In this document: piece by piece, positions 23,466 to 32,459 of the stretch
How positions within the stretch are numbered: the first letter of the stretch is position 1
Layout of the letters: the number at the start of each line of letters is the position of its first letter
Assembly: GCA_900318915.1 (NCBI GenBank)
Contig: ONMI01000038.1
Span: 1 to 52,143 of the forward strand
Direction of reading: 5' to 3'
DNA: 52,143 nt
From: an uncultured Prevotellaceae bacterium
GTDB lineage: Bacteria > Bacteroidota > Bacteroidia > Bacteroidales > Bacteroidaceae
Notes under the pieces: model-generated
Seen by the model: only the letters and a program-made list of their open reading frames with translations
Database searches by the model: none
Told to the model about the DNA's origin: nothing
Made by a program: the position numbers and the translations under genes

Positions 23466-24971
23466 TTATCCGCAGTGGAAGTAGTGCTTCACATATTTCT
23501 CCACCTCCTGTGGCATATTCTCAATGTCGTGGCGCAGGGTGGCATCGTGCATGCTGCGTAGTTGGGCAATGATGCTGTCTATCATGGCAGGCGAGAACAC
23601 CCCACCCTGCTCATAGTAGCTGCGCTGCCGTTCCAGGCAGTCGGCTGAGGCCACGCAGCTGTCGGGCAACTGTTCCAACTGGCGCAGGCGGTCCTCGTTG
23701 GCCTTGTCGTGTATGTTCACGTTCACATAGGTACGTTCGGCCACCTCGAGTGCATCGTCCATCTCAAATCCCACACGGCAAGCCACGCAGAGTCCTGCGA
23801 TGAGCTGATAGAGGTCGGCCGAACCGTCGGGGGAGCGCATCTCCACGGTCTGCTTGATGGAGGTGTCAAACTGCGACGGTTTCTCCAACGGGTTGGCCAC
23901 GCTCGACATGTCGACACCGGCTGTCCACCCCAGCGGCACGCGAACCAGTACGGAGCGGTTGCGGTCGCCCCAGCACACGTTGGTGGGCGCCTCCTGGTGG
24001 GGTACGAGTCGGAAGTAAGACATCGGATTCTTGTTGCCGAAGGCGGTGATGCTGGGAGCGAGGAGCATCATGCCGGCTATCATGCGGCGGGCCTCATCGC
24101 TCAGTTGTCCACCCGCCACCATGCAGTTTCTGCCGGCTTTCATAATGCGCATGTGTATGTGGAGGCCCGAGCCGGCTTTTCCTCTTGTGATTTTCGGTGC
24201 GAAGGTCACATTGAGCCCTGATTCATGGGCCAGATTTCTGATTACCCACTTGGCCAACATGAGCTGGTCGGCGGCCTGCTCGGCCCTGACGGGCAGGAAT
24301 TCAATCTCGTTCTGCTCGTATACCAGTCCGTCCTGCACGAAGTTGCCCACCTCAGAGTGACCATACTTGATTTGTCCGCCGGTCTGTGCGATGTAGGCCA
24401 TGCACTTGGCGCGGAATGCATTCATCTTGGCATAGGGAGCCGACTCATGGTATCCGTGTTGGTCGACGGCGGGGAAGGTATGGTCGTCAGGATAAATCAC
24501 ATAATATTCCAGTTCGCCCATGGCATGGAACTCCATACCCGTCTTCTCCGTGAAGAGGCGGCAGGCCTTCTGCAGGGTATGCTCAGGCGCGCTTTCCAGC
24601 AGATGGCCGTCTTTGTCGAAGAAGCTGCACAGCAAGCACAGCGTGGGCAGTTCGGCGAAGGGGTCGAGGAAAGCGGTGGCAAAGCGCGGTATCACGTAGA
24701 GGTCGCTGCTGCCGGCCTGCACAAAGGAGAAGAGGCTGCTGCCGTCTACCCGCTCGCCGCAGGTGAGAATGGTGTTCAGGTAGGTCAGATTGGTCACCAC
24801 GAAGTTGAGGGTCTTCAGTTTGCCGTCTCCTCCGGGATACATAAAGTTCACCATCTTGATGCCCTGCTCCTGTGCATAGCGCAGAATATCGGCTTTCGTA
24901 AACTCCGACGCGGGCTTTTGCAGATAGGCCACGATGGGGTTGGCATTCATTACCAAGTCGTTGTTGTTCAT
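23466..24971 (-). CDS. Glutamine synthetase family protein
   Basis: The 501-aa product has the beta-grasp N-terminus and a catalytic domain with the GS landmarks: TAFLDPFAELPTLCLLC, GELEYYV (metal-binding glutamates), GSGLHIHMR (ammonia/metal site), NRSVLVRVP (ATP/glutamate arginine) and EMRSPDGSADLYQLIAGL. GS makes glutamine from glutamate, ammonia and ATP; some relatives act on other amines. Length fits GS class I-like proteins. No adenylylation motif like that of enterobacterial GlnA was recognised. A near-perfect promoter lies 34 bases upstream and a shared terminator follows the stop, so the gene is probably monocistronic. True GlnA versus a gamma-glutamylamine-type relative is not resolved. 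Confidence 0.88.
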   Translation of the reverse strand: MNNNDLVMNANPIVAYLQKPASEFTKADILRYAQEQGIKMVNFMYPGGDGKLKTLNFVVTNLTYLNTILTCGERVDGSSLFSFVQAGSSDLYVIPRFATAFLDPFAELPTLCLLCSFFDKDGHLLESAPEHTLQKACRLFTEKTGMEFHAMGELEYYVIYPDDHTFPAVDQHGYHESAPYAKMNAFRAKCMAYIAQTGGQIKYGHSEVGNFVQDGLVYEQNEIEFLPVRAEQAADQLMLAKWVIRNLAHESGLNVTFAPKITRGKAGSGLHIHMRIMKAGRNCMVAGGQLSDEARRMIAGMMLLAPSITAFGNKNPMSYFRLVPHQEAPTNVCWGDRNRSVLVRVPLGWTAGVDMSSVANPLEKPSQFDTSIKQTVEMRSPDGSADLYQLIAGLCVACRVGFEMDDALEVAERTYVNVNIHDKANEDRLRQLEQLPDSCVASADCLERQRSYYEQGGVFSPAMIDSIIAQLRSMHDATLRHDIENMPQEVEKYVKHYFHCG

Positions 24972-25004
24972 AGTATTAGTTTAATTTAAATGTGATTCTG
25001 GCGA

Positions 25005-25035
25005 CAAAGATATAAATATTTGATAAATATGCAAA
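25005..25035 (-). promoter_or_regulatory. Promoter of the glutamine synthetase gene
   Basis: On the minus strand TTTG (25032-25035) is followed after exactly 19 bases by TATCTTTG (25005-25012), identical in both boxes and spacing to the macroglobulin promoter at 18096-18126. Confidence 0.85.
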
Positions 25036-25147
25036 AATTTTTTGCCATAAATACATCAAGACCCTGCTTCCTTCCATTTTTAGCCGACCAATCTACAAGC
25101 GGCAGAGGCGGTGTGGTGGAAGCAGAGACCTAACAAAACTTATTGTC

Positions 25148-26374
25148 TTACTGGTGTTTGCGCACCAGTTTGCTGATGGCTTTGTCGAGCGATTCTGAAG
25201 GTTCTATGATGTTGTAGTCTTTCCAGAACTCCGGGTCGCGGAAGTAGTCCACCTTGTCGTAGAAGGCGTCTTTCGAGTCGAAGGAGCTTCTTCCCGAGAT
25301 AGGCTGCACATTTTCCTCCTTGCGGTCGGTGACCACCATCTCGCAGAAGGCGGCGAAGGAAGTGGAGAAGAGCCGCCGTTTCCAGTCGCAGTTGAAGCGG
25401 AAGGTATTGCGTATGTAGCTAATGGTGGTGAGACCGTTTTCATATTTGTAGTCGATAAGGCACGACATCTCCTTGGGTTTGAATCTCACCCCTGAAGGTT
25501 TTCGCACCAGCATGTATTGGGTGGCCTTGGCCCTGTCGCTCATATCGAGTTCCAACTCGGCCCGTGTAAAGGCCAGCGTTTCGCGGTCTATGTAGAGTTT
25601 TCCGTAGTAGAGCGCGTAGGGCAGTACGTTGTCGGGCGAGATTTGCACCACATACTGCACCCGGTCGTCGATAGTGGCCATGGGAAGCATGGTGAAGCGG
25701 TAGTTGGCCAGGTCTTCCGGATTGAGCAGGAAGTCGAGGTTCTTGGCTATGTCGAGCTGTATGGGCTGCACGGGGCCTCCCATTACCTTCACGGTGAGGG
25801 TATCATTCTGTTTGGGACTGAGCAGCCGTCGCCCTTTTATGATGGCCACCTTGTCGCGGTAGTTGGCCTTATCGTAGGCGGTCTTGTACATATCCACCAC
25901 CCCTTCGGCCACGTACACGTAGTGATTGCGCTTCATGGCCGTCTCCCGATAAAAGCAGTTGTAGAGTTGGGGTGACTTGCTGTAGTTCTCGGGTATCTTG
26001 GAGATGGCAATATTCACCAAGTCGCGTGGATTCTCCGTCCACACCACAATTTCGCTGAGGCTGATAGAGGTAGGTGAGAGTTTAACGACCAGATCTTCCA
26101 GCCGGTTGCTGTTCACCCTCATTTTCTTGGTCTTATAGCCCAGGTGCGACACCACAATCACCTCAGGTGCGGCATCCACCTTGAGCGTGAAGAATCCGTC
26201 GTCGTTGGTCACCACCGAGATGCCCGAACGGGGGTCCGAGACACTGGCCTGCGGCACGAGGTCATTGTTTTCGGCATTCGTCACGGTGCCGCTTATCACC
26301 ACTTTCTGAGCTTGGCCCACAAGAGCCGCCATCAGCAGGAGAAGCGTAAACAGAGGTCTTGCTATGCTGTTCAT
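25148..26374 (-). CDS. Carboxypeptidase-like regulatory domain protein, exported
   Basis: The 408-aa product has a signal peptide (MNSIARPLFTLLLLMAALVGQAQ), a CarboxypepD_reg-like beta-sandwich at residues 25-110 (VVISGTVTNAENNDLVPQASV, NDDGFFTLKV, VVSHLGYKTKKMRV) and a long C-terminal region with beta-rich, barrel-like strands (YALYYGKLYIDRETLAFTRAEL). The layout resembles DUF5686-type envelope proteins of Bacteroidetes, shortened. Such N-terminal domains also open SusC transporters, but no plug or barrel domain of that type follows. The start was set at ATG 26374 because the signal peptide begins there. The gene stands alone behind its own promoter. Function is unknown. Confidence 0.75.
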   Translation of the reverse strand: MNSIARPLFTLLLLMAALVGQAQKVVISGTVTNAENNDLVPQASVSDPRSGISVVTNDDGFFTLKVDAAPEVIVVSHLGYKTKKMRVNSNRLEDLVVKLSPTSISLSEIVVWTENPRDLVNIAISKIPENYSKSPQLYNCFYRETAMKRNHYVYVAEGVVDMYKTAYDKANYRDKVAIIKGRRLLSPKQNDTLTVKVMGGPVQPIQLDIAKNLDFLLNPEDLANYRFTMLPMATIDDRVQYVVQISPDNVLPYALYYGKLYIDRETLAFTRAELELDMSDRAKATQYMLVRKPSGVRFKPKEMSCLIDYKYENGLTTISYIRNTFRFNCDWKRRLFSTSFAAFCEMVVTDRKEENVQPISGRSSFDSKDAFYDKVDYFRDPEFWKDYNIIEPSESLDKAISKLVRKHQ

Positions 26375-26407
26375 ATCATGGGGTGTTGAATTAAACTTTC
26401 TTCTTCG

Positions 26408-26436
26408 CAAAAATAAAAAAAAAATTTGAATAGCAA
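26408..26436 (-). promoter_or_regulatory. Promoter of the carboxypeptidase-regulatory-domain gene
   Basis: On the minus strand TTG (26434-26436) lies 18 bases before TATTTTTG (26408-26415), a good Bacteroidetes-type match. The ATG is 33 bases downstream. Confidence 0.6.
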
Positions 26437-26495
26437 TAGCACATTGAGAAATAAATAACAAATCTCCGTTTCCCTTTTCACTTTTTAGAAGAATC

Positions 26496-26517
26496 GTTAA
26501 GGTGTGTTCTATTAATT
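26496..26517 (+). repeat. Left terminal inverted repeat of the MITE-like element
   Basis: This is the 22-bp left end. It matches the reverse complement of 26678-26699 at 21 of 22 positions; the tenth base is T here and G on the other arm. Confidence 0.85.
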
Positions 26518-26677
26518 CTGTTTGATATTAAAGGCAGTATTCCATCGAATTTGTTTCGGTCGCTTTTTGTTTTTATTCGTGTGCATAGCGTCAAGTCTCA
26601 TCGGTCGTATAGCACGCTATACTCCCTCTTCAACTTACACTCTGCACACGACTAAAAATCAAAAATCGCCTCGACAT

Positions 26678-26699
26678 AATTAATAGAACCCACCTTAAC
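26678..26699 (-). repeat. Right terminal inverted repeat of the MITE-like element
   Basis: This is the 22-bp right end, followed immediately by the second AGAATC copy. It lies 26 bases beyond the NRPS stop codon, so the insertion did not cut the coding region. Confidence 0.85.
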
Positions 26700-26724
26700 A
26701 GAATCACCACCGGACTCTCTCACG

Positions 26725-29700
26725 CTACCCCCATTCCACGCCCAAACATTGCAGCAAGGCGGCGGTACGGGTACAATCAAATGCATTGAAATTGTTGACA
26801 CTGACCAATTGGAGATGGGCCATGGCGGGCAACAGTCCGCGTTCATTTTCACCCTCTGCTGCCATCTCCTCCACCATCTTACGGAAGGCCGCATAGTTTA
26901 CCGTCTTCACACAGATTTCATGGCGCGAGAGCAGTGCGCCCATGGTCATAACGGAGGGGTTGCCCACATGAGCCACCGGCGGCATTTTCACGGCGGCGGC
27001 CAGCCGGACGATGGCTGTCGACACGACATCCACGGGCGAGAGGTCTATGCGCACATCGGCCATGCCTTCCGGTATAACACCCAACTGTCCGCACAGCCGT
27101 TCCATCATCAGAAGGCCATTTTCCGTGGCATTATATTGAAAGCGTCCGTCATAGGACCTGCGGTCAAGATTGCCCACGCGCACCACGCAGGCATCGAGTC
27201 CTTTCTGCTCCATTCCCTCCAGCACCATACGCTCCGCCTCAAATTTCGACAGACTGTAAGGTTCTCCGAAATGCTGACCGATATAGAAATCTTGTTCCGT
27301 CAGTACAGGCACCTTATCCAGACCGCCGCCATGCAAACCCGCCACGCCAAGGGTAGAGACCTGCAAGAGGCGGGCACGGTGACTGCAACAGAAGTCAATG
27401 ACAGGCATCAAGGCATCCGTATTCACGGCCCGAAGCACGTCGGGCCTTGCAAAATGCCGCACCTCCGCCGCACAATTGATTACGGTGCGAATGCCGCAAT
27501 CGACGAAGGGACTCATGAAACGGCTGTCGGTCATATCGCCCGGAACCGCAACAATACGGTCAAGCCAAGCCGCAACGGTTTCCTCGCCGAAATAGAATTG
27601 GAGTCTGTCACGCAAGCGCCACAATGCCTGTTCCTTGGAGGCAGCCCTCACCAGACAATAAGCCGTGCCCTCACCTTCCGAGAGGAAAGCCTGCAGCACA
27701 TGTGCACCCAGAAAGCCGGTAGCGCCTAAAAGCAGTACATTCCCCTTGAGCGAACCTTTCTTCAGAGAAGCCGCCAAAGGAGCCGATTGCAAGAAATGGT
27801 TTTGTCTACTGCAATCGGACGTTATTATATAGGGTGCCACTTCGTCGGGCTGGAGCAAATGGGCTGCCAAAGCTCGCGGAGTGGGATAAGTGAAAACACG
27901 GCCATATTCCACTGCGCAATGCCCACGCTGCAACTGCGCCACCAAGGACATAACGGACAGCGAGGTACCTCCCAATTCAAAAAAGTCATCGTCAATGCCC
28001 ACCTCAGGCAAGCCGAGTGTCTGGGCAAAGGCAGCGCACAACTGCCGTTCGACCTTATTCCGAGGTGCTGCGTAAGATGGTCGAGGGCTGTCCTGGGGAG
28101 CCGGCAAACGACTGCGGTCGGTCTTTCCATTCCTGGTCAGCGGCAATTCATCCAAAAGCAGCCATTGAGACGGAATCATATAGGAAGGCAACCGCTGCCG
28201 CAGGCCGTTCGACAATTCATTGACCGATACAGCACGGTCGGCAGTATAATAGGCGCACAGACGTTCGCCCGCCCCCAGCCGATAAGGCATCACGCAGACG
28301 GCCGTGACATGAGGAAGCAGAGCGATTTGGTGTTCCACCTCCTCGAGGCTGACTCTATAGCCATTGACCTTAACCAACCGGTCGGCGCGCCCTACATATT
28401 CAAGCTGGCCCTCCCGGTTCCACCGCACAAGATCGCCCGTGCGGTAAACTGCCCGGTCCGTGAAACAGCACCGCAAGAACCTTTCGGCCGTGAGCCGCTG
28501 TTCCCGCCAATAGCCCAGGGCGGTCTGTGGTCCGGCGATGCACAATTCGCCCACGGCGCCTTGCGGAAGCAGGCATCCGTAGGGGTCAGTCACATAAGCC
28601 GCCAGATTGTCAAGCGGACGGCCTATGGGCACAGGGTCATGGTGTTGTCCGGGAAGTATTACAAAGTAGGTGGCATCCACGCAACATTCGGTGGGTCCAT
28701 AGGTATTGTAGACAGGGCAGGACACCTGCGGTGCTTTGTCCATTCTCTCGCCGCCGAGACAGAGGTAGCGGAGCGAGGTATGCGGCCGCTGAGCGATGAG
28801 CATGCCCAAGGCTGTGGTATAGCAGCCACCGGTGATGCAGTGGGTATCGATGAAACGTTGTATCCGCTCCACATCATGGCGCACCTCATCGGGCATAAGA
28901 AACAAGGTTCCTCCCACGGTGAGCACGGGGAAGAGGTCTTCTATCGAGGCATCGAAAGCCAAGGAAGAATGACAACTGATACGGCTCTGCCCGTCAAGAG
29001 GCCAGTGGCGCACCAGAAAATGTATCAGATTGGTCAGCGCCCTGTGGGGCACCATCACGCCTTTGGCCGGCCCTGTGGTGCCCGAGGTGTAAATCATATA
29101 GGCCGCTGCAGCAGGCGAGGTCTCATTCACCGGTGGCAGGTCTTGCCCATCGCCAGCAGACGGCAAGCAGTCGGGCCGCAATATCACGGCCGGTAAAAGT
29201 TCTTCAAGGATATGGTTCCGGTAGTCAGCAGGCCAGGCAGGCTCCAGGGGCACATAGGCTGCTCCCGTTCGCATCACGGCAATGGCGGCCACAAGGAAGC
29301 CACATACCGGCATGGCCTCGATGGCCACGAACGCCCCCTCTTTGGCACCCCTGCCTGAGAGCCAGCAGGCCAGGCGTTGTGAGGCTTGTTCTATCTGTGC
29401 ATAGGTGAGTTGTTCACAACCGTCGCTTACCGCCACTGCCTCGGGTGTTTGGGCGGCCTGCCTTAGGAAGAGGTCAATAAAGGTAAGGTGCTTGTCATAA
29501 TCAAGTCTCTCACCTTGAGAGAGAGCCATCAAAGCCATTGTCTCCTGATTGTCTACAATTTCTACCTTTCCGATATCGGCATGCGGATGCGACATGATGC
29601 TGTCGATACACACCTCCATGGCATGGGCCACCATCTTCACCGTGGCCGCATCCAACTGCTCCACTCCGGTATCCACCCGTATCTCATAGTCGGTACGGTG

Positions 29701-30801
29701 GCTGTACACCAAACAATTCAACTCATTGTCAGCCGCCTCTTTGGGCAGTTGTATTCCCTTGACCGTCTCTCCGCCCAGCGCCACCTCCTCCATAATATCC
29801 CCGCCCTGGAAGGCGAAAGTGACGGATGCCGACTGCTGCAGGTCTTTGCAGAAATGAGTATAGGGATAGGCGGCATGACGAACCGACTCCATTAAGGGCC
29901 GCCGAAGCCGCCGGATAAAATCGAGGGTTTCTCCCTCAGCGTCCACATCTACCACAAAGGGCACCGTACGCACGAACATGCCATAGGCATCGCGAAGTTT
30001 GCGGTCAAAACGGCCATGGCTCAAAGTGGCGAAGGCCACCTGCGGCTGACGGCTCAACTTGGCCATTACGATACAGAAGGCAGCCATGAAGAGCCAGTTG
30101 GGCTGCACTTGATGGTCCCGGCACCAACTGTCCACTCCTTCACGAGACAGCCAGACTGAGATAGATGTTGCACCATCCACCGACGGCACTGCAGGAGAGG
30201 GCAAAGAAGTGAAGGGCACCCCACTAAAAAGTTGCCCGTAATAGTCGCGGGCGGCACAATAGGCCGAAGATCCATCCTCCTTTTCTTCCGTTTCAGCAGC
30301 TTCGTAGAGCGTGCAGCGCTCCACATCGACAGTTTTTCCGGCAAAGGCGGCAGGAAGATCCCTGTCCATCAGGTTGCGGGCCAAGGTAAAACCGTCGGCA
30401 ATAATATGGTGAAAATCCATGAGCAACCACACATACTGCTCCGTTTCCACCACCTCAAAACGGCAGAGCGGCTCATGGCCAAAGAGGCGGAAAGGCTGCA
30501 CAAAACCGTCATTCAGATAGGCCGTAAGCTGCGATTCTTGCATGGTGCGGCGCACGATATCAATCCGCAAGCCGGGGTCGGAATATTGCCGCACCCGGCC
30601 TTCCGCGTCGACGATAAGTCTCGTTCTCAATGCCGGTCTGCACTCCACCACCCTACGCAGTGCCTCTTCCAACCGTCCAGGCTCCACTTTCTTAGAAAAA
30701 GGGATGGCCGACGGCAGGTTGTAGCGGGTGCACTGTGGCTGTTTGCGGCAAGCCATCAGTATACCTGTCTGTGCATGCAGCAGCGGATAGGTTTTCTTCA
30801 A
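26725..30801 (-). CDS. Single-module nonribosomal peptide synthetase, C-A-T-reductase
   Basis: The 1,358-aa cytoplasmic enzyme reads in order: condensation domain (residues 1-430, active site HHIIADG at 131-137); adenylation domain (about 450-860; YTSGTTGPAKG near 570, FDASIEDLFP, NTYGPTECC, YRTGDLVRW, NGKTDR); thiolation domain with the phosphopantetheine serine near 947 in FFELGGTSLSV; and a C-terminal thioester reductase (about 1010-1358; LLGATGFLGAH, catalytic YSLSK near 1183). The expected product is an amino acid, probably N-acylated by the first domain, released as an aldehyde or alcohol. My reading of the pocket residues (D-A-E-C-C-G-T-V-D-K) has two acidic positions, which might suit a basic amino acid; this is tentative. 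The gene starts 21 bases after the cotH-like gene. No PPTase or exporter is adjacent. Confidence 0.93.
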   Translation of the reverse strand: MKKTYPLLHAQTGILMACRKQPQCTRYNLPSAIPFSKKVEPGRLEEALRRVVECRPALRTRLIVDAEGRVRQYSDPGLRIDIVRRTMQESQLTAYLNDGFVQPFRLFGHEPLCRFEVVETEQYVWLLMDFHHIIADGFTLARNLMDRDLPAAFAGKTVDVERCTLYEAAETEEKEDGSSAYCAARDYYGQLFSGVPFTSLPSPAVPSVDGATSISVWLSREGVDSWCRDHQVQPNWLFMAAFCIVMAKLSRQPQVAFATLSHGRFDRKLRDAYGMFVRTVPFVVDVDAEGETLDFIRRLRRPLMESVRHAAYPYTHFCKDLQQSASVTFAFQGGDIMEEVALGGETVKGIQLPKEAADNELNCLVYSHRTDYEIRVDTGVEQLDAATVKMVAHAMEVCIDSIMSHPHADIGKVEIVDNQETMALMALSQGERLDYDKHLTFIDLFLRQAAQTPEAVAVSDGCEQLTYAQIEQASQRLACWLSGRGAKEGAFVAIEAMPVCGFLVAAIAVMRTGAAYVPLEPAWPADYRNHILEELLPAVILRPDCLPSAGDGQDLPPVNETSPAAAAYMIYTSGTTGPAKGVMVPHRALTNLIHFLVRHWPLDGQSRISCHSSLAFDASIEDLFPVLTVGGTLFLMPDEVRHDVERIQRFIDTHCITGGCYTTALGMLIAQRPHTSLRYLCLGGERMDKAPQVSCPVYNTYGPTECCVDATYFVILPGQHHDPVPIGRPLDNLAAYVTDPYGCLLPQGAVGELCIAGPQTALGYWREQRLTAERFLRCCFTDRAVYRTGDLVRWNREGQLEYVGRADRLVKVNGYRVSLEEVEHQIALLPHVTAVCVMPYRLGAGERLCAYYTADRAVSVNELSNGLRQRLPSYMIPSQWLLLDELPLTRNGKTDRSRLPAPQDSPRPSYAAPRNKVERQLCAAFAQTLGLPEVGIDDDFFELGGTSLSVMSLVAQLQRGHCAVEYGRVFTYPTPRALAAHLLQPDEVAPYIITSDCSRQNHFLQSAPLAASLKKGSLKGNVLLLGATGFLGAHVLQAFLSEGEGTAYCLVRAASKEQALWRLRDRLQFYFGEETVAAWLDRIVAVPGDMTDSRFMSPFVDCGIRTVINCAAEVRHFARPDVLRAVNTDALMPVIDFCCSHRARLLQVSTLGVAGLHGGGLDKVPVLTEQDFYIGQHFGEPYSLSKFEAERMVLEGMEQKGLDACVVRVGNLDRRSYDGRFQYNATENGLLMMERLCGQLGVIPEGMADVRIDLSPVDVVSTAIVRLAAAVKMPPVAHVGNPSVMTMGALLSRHEICVKTVNYAAFRKMVEEMAAEGENERGLLPAMAHLQLVSVNNFNAFDCTRTAALLQCLGVEWG

Positions 30802-30822
30802 GAGTATCAGTTTTTATTTGCC

Positions 30823-32283
30823 TTATTTATGCCATATTTTCCTTGTGGTTCCATCACTGTAGCGTACTATGTTAAGGCCTGGCCGCAAGTCATTGCGCCG
30901 GAAGCCTTCGGCAGAATAGATGCCTTGGGGCAAAGACGGGCAGCCAGCCTTTGCCGCGGTGATGGCCGACTGGCTGAATCCCAACTGCTCGTCGAGCCAC
31001 TCGATGCGGGCCTTGGCGAAGTTCTTTACATAGGCCACTTCCTCGGCATAGGTCGTGGCATCGAGATAGTAATTGTTGAACATCTCCTCTCCCCAGCGGG
31101 GCCATGCCTGATGGTCGCGGTCGGCGGCGCCATAGGCTGTCAGCAACGTGGAGAGCGAGTCGATGACAGCAGCCACATCGGCGTACCGTCCCACGGCATC
31201 ATTGTTCTTGTATGTCCAGATATCGGTCATATAGCCCGTATGGATATTCGGGAAGTCAGGCAGTCCCCATGCCAGGTCAAGGTCCCACAGCGTCATCTTG
31301 AAGTGCGGGTCCACACTGTCACGATACTTGTAGAGATAGGTGCTCAGCCGGTAGCCGTCGATATTGTTGGCTATCTCTGTCGACAGCTGGTAGTCGATAA
31401 ACGAGGTTACATCGATATACTTCCGGTAACCATGGTCGGCATCCATGAAATCGTCGGCTGCCAAGGCGTCCTCGAAGGCATCGAACCTATTGTCGATATA
31501 TTCCCGCTGCTCCTCGGTGATATCGTCGTAGGCCGGTTCCTTATACTGCATCCAGATGGTCTGGTTGGTAAAAACCTCACCGGCCGAGTTGGTAGGATGA
31601 TATTTACTGGCATGTGTCAGCGGCTCATCGTTGCGGTCTATGCAGACGATGTATCCTCCTGTGAGTTTATCACCACTGTCGCCAGCCTTCTTTATGTTCA
31701 GTCTGTCATCACCTCGGGCCACTTTCTCCGTCAGGCAATGCACGCCATAATAGACACCGTCGAGAATCAGTTCACAGAACCTGCTTTTCGGTACATATTC
31801 AAAATAGCCCTCCGCCAAAGAGAAAGAGAGCGCATTACGGATGAGCGAGCGGTCGTTATAAGGTGCCAGCAGTGCCCAGTCGTTGTCTGTTCCCATGCCC
31901 AACAGCGGAGCATTGCGCTTGGTACCATTGTTCTCATAACTGTCTGTCAACAGTTTGATGGAATAGGGCTTTTTAGCGGAATAAGAGAACGAAGAATTGC
32001 CCCGGTATCTGACACCGATATAGCCCTCATAATCAATGGTTTGATTGGGGTGTGCAAGCGTATCATCATAGTTTATCCCGTCCGGGTTGTTCACAATCTT
32101 CATCCATGCCGACACACGATTCTCTTTGTCGATCTCGTGCCCCAACGTGTTGATGAAGACAATGGGAAGGTTTGTCTCACCTATACGGATGTCTTTCACC
32201 TCTGGTGGATAATTCTGTGCCTGACTTAGACAAACTGCGTCAGCCCACAAGGCCAGCACCATCAAAAATTTCGTTAGCTGCAT
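30823..32283 (-). CDS. CotH kinase family protein, secreted
   Basis: The 486-aa product has a signal peptide (MQLTKFLMVLALWADAVCLSQAQ) and a CotH fold: GVRYRGNSSFSYSAKKPYSIKL (glycine-rich region and ATP-binding lysine), LTEKVARGDDRLNI, and the metal-binding motif LWDLDLAWGLPD. CotH of Bacillus is an atypical kinase that phosphorylates serines of coat proteins; many Bacteroidetes homologues are exported and their substrates unknown. The C-terminus (GIYSAEGFRRN, then GLNIVRYSDGTTRKI) is a tail I often see on exported Prevotella proteins and may be a sorting signal. It is the likely first gene of a two-gene operon with the NRPS. Whether the two functions are linked is open: one is extracytoplasmic, the other cytoplasmic. 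Confidence 0.85.
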   Translation of the reverse strand: MQLTKFLMVLALWADAVCLSQAQNYPPEVKDIRIGETNLPIVFINTLGHEIDKENRVSAWMKIVNNPDGINYDDTLAHPNQTIDYEGYIGVRYRGNSSFSYSAKKPYSIKLLTDSYENNGTKRNAPLLGMGTDNDWALLAPYNDRSLIRNALSFSLAEGYFEYVPKSRFCELILDGVYYGVHCLTEKVARGDDRLNIKKAGDSGDKLTGGYIVCIDRNDEPLTHASKYHPTNSAGEVFTNQTIWMQYKEPAYDDITEEQREYIDNRFDAFEDALAADDFMDADHGYRKYIDVTSFIDYQLSTEIANNIDGYRLSTYLYKYRDSVDPHFKMTLWDLDLAWGLPDFPNIHTGYMTDIWTYKNNDAVGRYADVAAVIDSLSTLLTAYGAADRDHQAWPRWGEEMFNNYYLDATTYAEEVAYVKNFAKARIEWLDEQLGFSQSAITAAKAGCPSLPQGIYSAEGFRRNDLRPGLNIVRYSDGTTRKIWHK

Positions 32284-32358
32284 ATTCTATATTTGTACGA
32301 TTTACTTTGTAACGGCCGGCAAGGTCTTTTCTTCCGGCATCAGCCATCACAGCGATTG

Positions 32359-32366
32359 CAAAAATA
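32359..32366 (-). promoter_or_regulatory. Candidate -7 element for cotH-NRPS
   Basis: On the minus strand this reads TATTTTTG, matching TAnnTTTG, 75 bases upstream of the cotH-like start. The -33 position reads TTTCG rather than TTTG. If real, the transcript has a leader of about 70 bases. Confidence 0.45.
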
Positions 32367-32459
32367 CTATTTTTTTGTAGAAGAAACGAAAACCGGCCGC
32401 TAAATAGAAGTCATTTGTAGGCTGGCGCATCTTCTCACGGTCAAGTTTTTCTCCTATGA

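Larger units (their letters stand above)
26490..26705. mobile_element. MITE-like non-autonomous element with TIRs and target duplication
   Basis: The 204-bp element (26496-26699) has 22-bp terminal inverted repeats that begin GTTAAGGTG and end CTATTAATT and differ at one base. The 6-bp direct repeat AGAATC sits directly outside both ends (26490-26495, 26700-26705), the mark of a transposition. Inside, a second inverted repeat (26561-26591 with 26637-26668; 27 matches, 4 mismatches, 1 gap) and a central palindrome (GTATAGC/GCTATAC, 26607-26622) let most of the element fold into one long hairpin. No transposase frame is present. It occupies most of the 350-bp gap between the promoter at 26408 and the NRPS stop and may serve as a 3' structure for the NRPS transcript. 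The parent insertion sequence family was not identified. Confidence 0.82.

Noticed and set aside
25064-25125. Inverted repeat CTGCTTCC/GGAAGCAG between the glutamine synthetase and carboxypeptidase-regulatory-domain genes
   Set aside because: The stem is only 8 bp with a loop of about 46 bases, has no T tract, and lies where no transcript clearly ends; it may be chance.
26725-30801. NRPS as a siderophore synthetase
   Set aside because: There is no aryl-acid activation, hydroxylase, siderophore receptor or iron-responsive neighbour, and the reductase release does not point to iron chelation.
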